Assembly: GCA_964576265.1 (NCBI GenBank)
Contig: CAZNVB010000057.1
Coordinates: 1 to 12,283, forward strand
Direction: 5' to 3'
DNA length: 12,283 nucleotides
DNA from: CAZNVB01 sp964576265
Lineage (GTDB): Bacteria > Acidobacteriota > Aminicenantia > Aminicenantales > UBA8522
Of this stretch, positions 1 to 4,951 are shown one piece after another (the stretch's first letter is position 1; every line of letters begins with the position of its first letter). The notes under the pieces are model-generated. The model made no database searches. It was not told where the DNA came from and saw only the letters and a list, made by a program, of their open reading frames with translations. The position numbers and the translations under genes were made by a program.

Positions 1-217
1 AAATCACGCTGACCTCAAGCGGCCCCGCCTTTTCGCAGGCCTGGGCCACCGAATCATAAACCGGGACGCCGTAGACTTCCTGCCCGCCTCGGCCGGGCGT
101 GACTCCGGCGACGAGGTTAGTCCCGTAGTCTTTCATCAGCCGGGCCCGGACCATGCCTTCCCGGCCGGTGATCCCCTGAACGATCACCCGGGTCTGGCTG
201 TCGACGAGGATGGCCAT
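1..217 (-). CDS. sucD: Succinyl-CoA synthetase alpha subunit-like protein, N-terminal part
   Basis: The first 72 residues are visible; the rest lies beyond the left edge. The alpha subunit of ADP/GDP-forming acyl-CoA synthetases binds CoA in an N-terminal Rossmann domain and carries the phospho-histidine in its second domain, which is not in the window. The visible part fits the CoA-binding domain well: residues 3-21 read ILVD..TRVIVQGITGREG, followed by MKDYGT, then VAGVTPGRGGQEV and GVPVYDSV, which are classic SucD blocks. The ATG at 217 sits just before ILVD, the family's normal start, after a purine-rich stretch (GGGAAGAAG) that could act as a weak ribosome binding site. It follows the beta subunit gene by 69 bp on the same strand, so the two very likely form one heteromeric ligase. 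The acid substrate cannot be read from this part; succinate is only the default. Confidence 0.9.
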   Translation of the reverse strand, partial: MAILVDSQTRVIVQGITGREGMVRARLMKDYGTNLVAGVTPGRGGQEVYGVPVYDSVAQACEKAGPLEVSVI

Positions 218-286
218 CGCTTCTTCCCGACGCTTCTTATTCCCTAGAATTCCTATCGATTGTATAAATTTTATATATTCTTTCCC
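218..286 (-). other. AT-rich spacer between the beta- and alpha-subunit genes
   Basis: This short gap is markedly more AT-rich than the flanking genes. It holds a perfect 13-base dyad TATAAATTTTATA at 263-275 and, on the minus strand, a TACAAT-like hexamer that could be a -10 box for a secondary promoter of the alpha gene. I see no convincing -35 box. An AT-rich unstructured leader for the downstream gene is an equally good reading. Confidence 0.3.
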
Positions 287-1867
287 TCATGGCCGCGCCT
301 TCTTCGCTCCGGCCCGCGGATTCAAGAGACGGTCCCGATATAGCTTAAGCCCGGGGATGGGCAGGCCGATGGAAATGGCGGCCTGCTCGTGGAAGCGGCA
401 GAAGATCTCGCAGGCCAGGCACTCGGTGCATCTTCCCTTCCGCGCATCCTCCGCCGGCACGGCGAGCATCGGCTTGCCGTCGACAAGTTTCAGGATACGG
501 GGTGCGCAGGCTTCGACGCATCCCCTGGACCGGCAGGCCGAGCATTTCCGGTGATCGAAGCTGATCCGGCCGGTTAAGGTCTCAAAGACATAGGCGCCTT
601 CCGGAATGTCGGGTTCTTCCATCGGCCGGACTTCATGACGGCGGTCCGCTTCGCGCAAGATCAGCTCTTCCAGCCGGCGGGCGCAGAATTCCGGCGAATC
701 GTCGCGGCCGTAGCCCTCCACGGCGACGGGAAGGCCGCGGAGGTACGTCCCGAGAATCTCGATCGCCTTCTCCTCGAAATTTCCGCCCAGCCGGATGACG
801 GCCGGGATATCGAGCTTCTCCTCGATAAACGCCTTGACCAGTCCCCGGGCCGAATGATACTGCTCCTGGCTGGCCAGGCCCGAGCCAGAAGCAAAATATC
901 CCCTGATGCCCGGTTGCGAGAGGATGATTTTCGCGGCTCGGTAGACTTTGCTCGCCGGCGGATTGCCGCTGGTGTCGCAATAGTTGGCCAGCTTGAACCC
1001 CCGATCGAGGACGGCATCCATCGACATCATCGAACCGCCGCCGCCGGCGCCGTGAAACCCGATCGCCTTTTCCCCGCTGCCGACCTCCTCGATCATCTGA
1101 AAAAAATAAAACGTCCCTCGATGATCTTTCTCTTCGACCCGGTAGGCGATTTTCTCCAGCTCCGTGGCCGGGCGGTCGAACTCGCGGGCGATTTCGATTC
1201 CCAGATCGGGATGGCGATAGACGGCGTAATCGTCGATGACGAGATGGCAATCGGCCGCATAAACCTGATCATCGACCGTCACGACCAGGGGGTTGATCTC
1301 GGCCGAGCGGGCGTCGTTCCGCCGAGCGACGTCATAGAGCCTCGCCAGAACGTCGGCCAGCCGGACGAGGAGATTGCCGGAAAAGCCTGCCCGGATAAGA
1401 AGGTTGCGCGCCTCGCACTCGGGGAATCCTTTGAGGACATCGACGGCTCGGCGAACGATCTTCTCCGGAAATCGACGAGCGATTTCCTCGATTCCTGTTC
1501 CGCCGACCGAGCTGAAAACGACAAGCGGGCTCTTGAGCGCGTCGTCGATCACGATCCCGGCGAAATACTCGGCCTTGATGTCGAGCTTCTCCTCCACAAG
1601 GATCCTTTCGACCCGAAAATTCTTGACCTTCATTCCGAGCAACCGGCGGGCCGTCCTCTCGGCTTCGTCCGCGTCGGCGGCGGACTGAATTCCTCCCCAT
1701 CCGGCGCGACCGGTCAGCCAAACTTGAATTTTCAAGACGACCGGCTTGCCGATCTTCTCGGCGATCCGGCGGGCCTGCCTCGGAGTCGACGCCACATCGC
1801 CCTCTGGAACCGGAATTCCCCCCTGTCTGAGAAGGGCCTTGCTTTGAAATTCATAAAGTCGGGCCAT
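287..1867 (-). CDS. ATP-grasp acyl-CoA (succinyl-CoA-type) synthetase beta subunit with C-terminal 2[4Fe-4S] ferredoxin domain
   Basis: This 526-residue protein is built like SucC (about 390 residues) plus a tail. Residues 1-230 are the ATP-grasp part: LYEFQSKALL at the start, VVLK at 43-46, LVEEKLDI at 90-97, and EINPLVV at 190-196. N192 and D206 keep the spacing of the SucC metal ligands (N199 and D213 in E. coli). Residues 250-405 match the CoA-ligase domain. Family loops are altered: the GGRGKAGG loop reads TGRAGWGG, NGAGLAM reads HGAGGGGSM, and the NIFGGI region reads ASGSGLAS. Residues 436-505 form a ferredoxin-like domain with two cysteine sets: C442, C445, C450, C454 and C480, C483, C486, C490. 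Known for the family: reversible acid + CoA + ATP to acyl-CoA + ADP + Pi. Inferred: the enzyme docks with, or senses, a ferredoxin-using partner such as a 2-oxoacid:ferredoxin oxidoreductase, and the altered loops suggest an acid other than succinate. ATG at 1867 is the family start; the ribosome binding site is weak. Confidence 0.88.
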   Translation of the reverse strand: MARLYEFQSKALLRQGGIPVPEGDVASTPRQARRIAEKIGKPVVLKIQVWLTGRAGWGGIQSAADADEAERTARRLLGMKVKNFRVERILVEEKLDIKAEYFAGIVIDDALKSPLVVFSSVGGTGIEEIARRFPEKIVRRAVDVLKGFPECEARNLLIRAGFSGNLLVRLADVLARLYDVARRNDARSAEINPLVVTVDDQVYAADCHLVIDDYAVYRHPDLGIEIAREFDRPATELEKIAYRVEEKDHRGTFYFFQMIEEVGSGEKAIGFHGAGGGGSMMSMDAVLDRGFKLANYCDTSGNPPASKVYRAAKIILSQPGIRGYFASGSGLASQEQYHSARGLVKAFIEEKLDIPAVIRLGGNFEEKAIEILGTYLRGLPVAVEGYGRDDSPEFCARRLEELILREADRRHEVRPMEEPDIPEGAYVFETLTGRISFDHRKCSACRSRGCVEACAPRILKLVDGKPMLAVPAEDARKGRCTECLACEIFCRFHEQAAISIGLPIPGLKLYRDRLLNPRAGAKKARP

Positions 1868-1887
1868 CGCCTGGTCTTGAGGAGATA

Positions 1888-1916
1888 ATTATTGACGGAA
1901 AACGGATCAAAGTCAA
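1888..1916 (-). promoter_or_regulatory. Sigma-70-type promoter of the ligase operon
   Basis: On the minus strand a TTGACT -35 box (1911-1916) and an AATAAT -10 box (1888-1893) are separated by exactly 17 bases; each differs from consensus at one position. Predicted transcription starts near 1881, giving a leader of only about 14 nt before the ATG at 1867. The short leader fits the lack of a clear Shine-Dalgarno sequence. It lies in the 88-bp gap after the sigma-factor operon, so the ligase genes are probably transcribed independently of it. Confidence 0.7.
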
Positions 1917-1955
1917 CGCCCGGGGCTTATCACGGTGGAGGAGAAAGCGTCGGGG

Positions 1956-2807
1956 CTACTCGATCCAGATCTCGATCAGCCGGGCCGGCGTTTCCTTGCT
2001 CCAGAACTTGATGATTTTCCCCTTCATCGTCGTGAGCTCGACGACGATTTTATCGAGATCGTATCCCTCTTGTCTTAGGGCAGCCTTGTCCTTTTCCGGG
2101 ATGGCACTCAAAGCAAGATCGGCCAGAGCCCAGGGAATGCTGAGGTCAAACGCCGGATCGTCCATTCCCCGGACGGAGACCCGAATCCTGAGCATCTTGG
2201 CACGCCTCGGCGTCCCTTTGTCCTCGACTTCCCTCAGGGCTTCGGGAGAAATCCGGAGCAGCGCGATTCTCGCCCGGTCCTGGAAATCCTGATCCGCTTC
2301 CTGTTCGATGATTTGCTTCAGGATTGGGATCGCCCGGGAAGCCGTTTTCTTGTCTTTGATCAGGCTCAATTTCAGAGCCGCGTAGTAGCGGACTTTCAAG
2401 CTCGGGCTGTAGAGCCTGGACATGATCTTCTCCAGAGACCCGGTATTCCCTTTTTCGGCGTAAAGATCGTAAGCCAGGTCGATGATCGATGTCTCGGCCT
2501 CTTCAACCAGGCTCTCGTTCTTCCCCGGAGTGAAAAGGTAGTCCTCGTAGGCTTTGATGGCGCGCTCCTGCTCGCCCTTTTGCCTGCTCAGACACTTGGC
2601 TCGGTAGAAAAGAGCCTGCGGCAGGAGTCGGCTCCGGGGAAATTGCTCCAGAAGCTCTTCAAGTTTGACCTGGGCTTCCTCCCATTTTTCATCGAACAGG
2701 AGGAGTTTGGCCTCCTGGAAGAGGGTCTCTTCGGTCCGGGTCTGAGCGTCTGCCGCGAGGCCGATGAGACCGGAGAAGACAATGGCGAAGAAAATGATTT
2801 TTTTCAT
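1956..2807 (-). CDS. Exported TPR/HEAT-like repeat protein, third gene of the sigma/anti-sigma operon
   Basis: The 283-residue protein begins with a signal peptide (MKKIIFFAIVFSGLIGLAADA, cleavage likely after residue 21); there is no lipobox cysteine, so it is probably periplasmic and soluble. Residues 26-95 read as two tetratricopeptide-like helical pairs (FQEAKLLLFDEKWEEAQ, then ALFYRAKCL and RAIKAYEDYLF). Residues 125-190 look like HEAT-type helical repeats (VRYYAALKLSLI, RARIALLRI). The last 80 residues (204-283) form a separate unit: KMLRIRVSVRG, a D-L-S-I-P-W-A-L-A stretch, AIPEKDKAALRQEGYDLD, ending RLIEIWIE. From memory this resembles the small domain in YvlB/DUF2089-like and HEAT-repeat proteins found beside zinc-finger anti-sigma factors, but I could not compare it. 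Start ATG at 2807 comes one base after the anti-sigma stop, so translation is probably coupled. The role is unknown; sensing or scaffolding for the envelope stress pathway is inferred from position only. Confidence 0.75.
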   Translation of the reverse strand: MKKIIFFAIVFSGLIGLAADAQTRTEETLFQEAKLLLFDEKWEEAQVKLEELLEQFPRSRLLPQALFYRAKCLSRQKGEQERAIKAYEDYLFTPGKNESLVEEAETSIIDLAYDLYAEKGNTGSLEKIMSRLYSPSLKVRYYAALKLSLIKDKKTASRAIPILKQIIEQEADQDFQDRARIALLRISPEALREVEDKGTPRRAKMLRIRVSVRGMDDPAFDLSIPWALADLALSAIPEKDKAALRQEGYDLDKIVVELTTMKGKIIKFWSKETPARLIEIWIE

Positions 2808-2808
2808 T

Positions 2809-3606
2809 TCAGGTCTCGCTTTCCTGGAGCTCTTTTCTTAAGAGCTTGATTTTCAAGAGCAGGCTTTTCTGCTCGATGAAATTCTGGATTTCCTGCCGCC
2901 TGTCATCCGTCAGGCCGTCGCTGAGCTCAAAAAGCTCGTAGAAGAGGAGTTCGATCTGGTCGCAGATGTCCTTGGCTTTGGCCATCCGGATCCCCTCGAG
3001 CTGCGGGTTGAGGAACTTCTTCCGGGAAAGGAGTTCTCGCGCCTGCCGGGCCGCGGCCTCGCTCAGGCGCGACTCTCCCGCCTCTCTGGCCGGCTGGGCC
3101 AGCTCGATCAGCAGATCCTGGCTCTTTTCAAGATAGGCCAGGGCTTCGCGCCGGGCGATCTCGAAATCGGCCCGGTCGAGAAACTCTGCCGAGGCGAAGA
3201 ATTCCCCGGCTTTCGCTGTGGTCTTCGGGCTCTCCCGGAAGAGAAAAAGGGTGGCCAGAGCGCCGAGCGCCATACCCAGAAGGCCTCCGGCCAGGGCCGG
3301 CTTCCACTGCCGGAGGAAAAACGATCGACCCATCCCGCGCCGGGATAACCCCGGCAGGGGCCGATCTCGCCAGACTTCGCGGACGATCTTTTCCGCCTGA
3401 GCTTCCCAGTCCACAGAAGCCAGGATTTGATCGAGTTCGGGGTTCGATGTCTCCGCCCGGCGAAGGATTTCCCGATGAAGATCAAGCTCCCGGCGGCAGA
3501 GAGGGCAGGCCTTGAGATGAGTCCGGACTCTTTCCGCCCGACGCTCTTCAAGCTCATCGCTTAAAAAGGCGACCAGGTCGTTTCTGATTTGACGACAGCG
3601 GCTCAT
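2809..3606 (-). CDS. Membrane-bound zinc-finger anti-sigma factor
   Basis: The 265-residue protein has the zf-HC2 anti-sigma layout. The zinc-binding set is C4, H30, C34 and C37 (H-x3-C-x2-C within HLKACPLC), in a short helical N-terminal domain of the kind that binds ECF sigma factors. One transmembrane helix spans about residues 102-123 (WKPALAGGLLGMALGALATLFLF), which puts residues 1-100 in the cytoplasm and 124-265 outside. The outer part is long, highly charged and predicted helical, with YLEKSQDLLIELAQPAREA (158-176) and coiled-coil-like stretches near the end. Its start codon overlaps the stop of the sigma gene (ATGA), the usual arrangement for a cognate pair. Known: zf-HC2 proteins hold the sigma factor inactive until a signal, often redox or envelope stress, releases it. 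The signal here is not visible. Confidence 0.9.
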   Translation of the reverse strand: MSRCRQIRNDLVAFLSDELEERRAERVRTHLKACPLCRRELDLHREILRRAETSNPELDQILASVDWEAQAEKIVREVWRDRPLPGLSRRGMGRSFFLRQWKPALAGGLLGMALGALATLFLFRESPKTTAKAGEFFASAEFLDRADFEIARREALAYLEKSQDLLIELAQPAREAGESRLSEAAARQARELLSRKKFLNPQLEGIRMAKAKDICDQIELLFYELFELSDGLTDDRRQEIQNFIEQKSLLLKIKLLRKELQESET

Positions 3607-4187
3607 GTTTCCATCCCCAATTGAGGCCCGAGCAAGCGCCGGAGATTTCTCACCGCCTTAAAATGGAGGGATTTGACCGTCCCCGGCCTGACGGCTAAGA
3701 CCTCGGCAATCTCCCGGTAATCAAAACCGTTATAATGCTTCATGATAAAAACCATCCGCTGGCGTTCTCCCAGTTTCTCCAGGCTGCGGGAAATCGCCCG
3801 GGAAACATCGGAGGACGGAGTCATCCCGGCATCCTCTTTCGAGCGAGCTCTCGCCAGCTCCTCGAGGCTCCCGTCCGTCCTTGCCTCCCGATCTCTGGAA
3901 TAATGACGACGGTAAAAATCGATGGACAGGTTCTTGGCGATCTGGAGGAGCCAGCCGCAGAAGCTTTTCCCCATCTGGTATTCCCCCAGTTTCTGGTAGA
4001 GCCTCAGGAACGTTTCCTGGACGATATCCATTGCGTCATCCCTGTTCCTCAGGAGGGAATAGGCGAGAAGGAAAACCTGCTGCTGATGGAGGGAAACGAT
4101 CGTCTTGAAGGCCTCGCGGTCGCCCCGGCCGGCAAGGCGAATCAAATCCTCGAGATCGCCGTTCTCTCCTCTTCCCGGGCTGTTCAT
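3603..4187 (-). CDS. ECF-type sigma-70 family RNA polymerase sigma factor
   Basis: The 194-residue protein has only the two domains kept in ECF sigma factors. Region 2 spans about 27-95: FKTIVSLHQQQVFLLAYSLL, then RDDAMDIVQETFLRLYQ (core-binding and -10 recognition helices) and GWLLQIAKNLSIDFYRR. A hydrophilic linker covers 96-127. Region 4 spans about 128-187, with LGERQRMVFIMKHYNGFDYR and a helix-turn-helix EIAEVLAVRPGTVKSLHFKA (159-178) that would read the -35 element. It directs RNA polymerase to a specific regulon. The gene overlaps the downstream anti-sigma gene by 4 bp, which marks that protein as its likely partner. The start at 4187 is the only ATG before region 2 and lacks a close Shine-Dalgarno; a GAGG lies 13 nt upstream beyond a small GCTC/GAGC hairpin. 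Target genes cannot be inferred from the window. Confidence 0.93.
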   Translation of the reverse strand: MNSPGRGENGDLEDLIRLAGRGDREAFKTIVSLHQQQVFLLAYSLLRNRDDAMDIVQETFLRLYQKLGEYQMGKSFCGWLLQIAKNLSIDFYRRHYSRDREARTDGSLEELARARSKEDAGMTPSSDVSRAISRSLEKLGERQRMVFIMKHYNGFDYREIAEVLAVRPGTVKSLHFKAVRNLRRLLGPQLGMET

Positions 4188-4213
4188 GCTCGGTCGAGCG
4201 CCTCGTTGTTCAT
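4184..4213 (-). other. Possible 9-codon leader ORF overlapping the sigma factor start
   Basis: On the minus strand a start codon at 4213 opens a tiny frame (MNNEALDRA) whose TGA overlaps the sigma-factor ATG as ATGA, the same junction used by the next gene pair. It could couple translation into a start that lacks a near ribosome binding site. It has no visible ribosome binding site of its own, so chance is a good alternative. Confidence 0.25.
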
Positions 4214-4216
4214 TTC

Positions 4217-4222
4217 ATTGTA
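4217..4222 (-). promoter_or_regulatory. Candidate -10 box upstream of the sigma operon
   Basis: The hexamer TACAAT on the minus strand differs from TATAAT at one position. The sequence 17 bases upstream (TTTCTC) is a poor -35 box. An alternative ECF-like reading (GTAAAC near 4250, then CGTA about 17 bases on) would mean autoregulation but is equally loose. The 190-bp gap up to the RNA-binding protein gene holds no other gene or convincing terminator. Confidence 0.2.
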
Positions 4223-4406
4223 GACTACGAAGCGTTGAAGAGAAAGGTTTACCCGGCTCAGAAAGAGGCGCCCAGGGCTTGGATCCAGAGCGGGTGTCAG
4301 GCGGCCGACAGCTCGTTCCCGGCTTCTCGACCAGGTTCAAGACAGGCCGGACTCCGACGCTTTGAGGATCAGGGGAATCCGAAAGGAAAAATCCAGAAAG
4401 ATTTAT

Positions 4407-4691
4407 CTAAAACTTACCGAAATCTCGTCTCTCTTTTCGATCCGGACCGCGTCTTTCCGCCCGGGGTCTGGCGTCGTTGACGATGATCCGCCGGCCGTCA
4501 AACTCGGTTCCGTTCAGCTTGCCCTTGGCTTCGTCGGCGCCTTCGGAAGTCGCCATCTCGACAAACCCGAAGCCGCGTCCTTGAAGGATGTTGACCGAAG
4601 TCACTTCGCCGTACTGAGAAAAAAGCTCTTTGAGCTTTTCCTCTGTGGTCCTGTAGTTCAGGTTGCCCACATACAATTTTGAAACAGGCAT
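4407..4691 (-). CDS. Small RRM-type RNA-binding protein
   Basis: This 94-residue protein is a single RNA-recognition motif with a short basic tail. RNP2 is LYVGNL (residues 6-11) and RNP1 is RGFGFVEM (39-46), both with the aromatic residues that stack on RNA bases; helix 1 is TEEKLKELFSQYG and strand 4 reads GRRIIVNDARPR. The tail (76-94) is rich in Arg, Lys and Glu. The loop between strands 2 and 3 is very short: only a few residues separate VTSVNI from RNP1, where related bacterial RRM proteins usually have about eight more. Bacterial and cyanobacterial homologues bind single-stranded RNA and are often cold-induced; the targets here are unknown. I chose the ATG at 4691 because AAGGAGG sits 8 nt before it and the next residues are the RRM itself; a longer in-frame start at 4805 lies upstream of the promoter. 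Confidence 0.92.
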   Translation of the reverse strand: MPVSKLYVGNLNYRTTEEKLKELFSQYGEVTSVNILQGRGFGFVEMATSEGADEAKGKLNGTEFDGRRIIVNDARPRAERRGPDRKERRDFGKF

Positions 4692-4699
4692 AAAAAAAA

Positions 4700-4706
4700 C
4701 CTCCTT
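4700..4706 (-). promoter_or_regulatory. Strong ribosome binding site of the RRM gene
   Basis: A full AAGGAGG is separated from the ATG at 4691 by exactly eight T residues. It is the strongest Shine-Dalgarno in the window and fixes the start. The unstructured T run should keep the site open and suggests a highly translated gene. Confidence 0.85.
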
Positions 4707-4733
4707 GCGCATCCGTCCCGTTCCGTCCAGGCG

Positions 4734-4754
4734 GCCAGCGGACGGACGGCTGGC
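4734..4754 (-). promoter_or_regulatory. Leader hairpin in the RRM gene 5' UTR
   Basis: GCCAGC at 4734-4739 pairs perfectly with GCTGGC at 4749-4754 around a 9-base loop. The loop and the next 30 bases toward the gene carry repeated GGACGG/CCGTCC units (4711-4750) that can pair with each other, so alternative folds are possible. It lies inside the predicted 68-nt leader, between promoter and ribosome binding site. A regulatory role, such as temperature or self-binding control, is inference. Confidence 0.45.
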
Positions 4755-4766
4755 AAAAGTCGTTTT

Positions 4767-4795
4767 ATTCTGGCACACCAAAAAAAAGAAATCAA
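4767..4795 (-). promoter_or_regulatory. Sigma-70-type promoter of the RRM gene
   Basis: Minus-strand TTGATT (4790-4795) and CAGAAT (4767-4772) are 17 bases apart, each matching consensus at four of six positions. The spacer contains a run of eight T. Predicted start is near 4760, giving a leader of about 68 nt. This position rules out the longer reading frame start at 4805. Confidence 0.55.
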
Positions 4796-4896
4796 GGCCT
4801 CGCATCGAGCCATCGCTTCTGATCCTTCTGCGGTCCAGAATATCGTTCCGTTTACGACCGCCCCAGCCGTTGACCGGTGATGATTTCCGGCCGTCG

Positions 4897-4905
4897 TGAT
4901 ATAAT
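4897..4905 (+). promoter_or_regulatory. Extended -10 promoter of sppA
   Basis: TGATATAAT is a perfect extended -10 element (TG-N-TATAAT), a type that needs little or no -35 box; a TTGACC at 4870-4875 is too far away (24 bases) to count. Transcription should begin near 4912. This excludes the in-frame GTG at 4877 as the sppA start and supports a start at 4937 or 4952. It is divergent from the RRM promoter about 100 bp away. Confidence 0.65.
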
Positions 4906-4951
4906 CAACACCGAGATTCGATTGATTCGTTCGACAATGGTGGTGAAAAGG

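Noticed and set aside
635..1888. Long plus-strand open frame of 417 codons opposite the ligase gene
   Set aside because: It lies fully antisense to a gene with clear SucC and ferredoxin motifs, its translation resembles no family I know, and long antisense frames are common in GC-rich DNA.
1868..1955. Rho-independent terminator after the sigma operon
   Set aside because: I see only short GC palindromes (CCCGGG) without a following T run; no convincing terminator hairpin was found anywhere in the window.
1956..2807. Exported repeat protein as a lipoprotein
   Set aside because: The signal peptide ends in LAADAQ with no lipobox cysteine.
2313..2849. Plus-strand open frame of 178 codons over the exported repeat protein
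   Set aside because: It is a shadow of the minus-strand gene with a signal peptide and repeats; no ribosome binding site or recognisable motif.
4325..4355. GGTTCAAGAC stretch resembling a tRNA T-loop
   Set aside because: The flanking bases do not form a T stem, and no acceptor, D or anticodon arms can be built around it.
4692..4805. N-terminal extension of the RRM protein starting at 4805
   Set aside because: The extension overlaps the predicted promoter and leader, has no family sequence, and the AAGGAGG at 4700-4706 points to the ATG at 4691.
4877..4951. Longer sppA starts at 4877 (GTG) and 4880
   Set aside because: They lie upstream of or within the TGATATAAT extended -10 box, so they would not be on the transcript; the membrane helix begins only after 4952.
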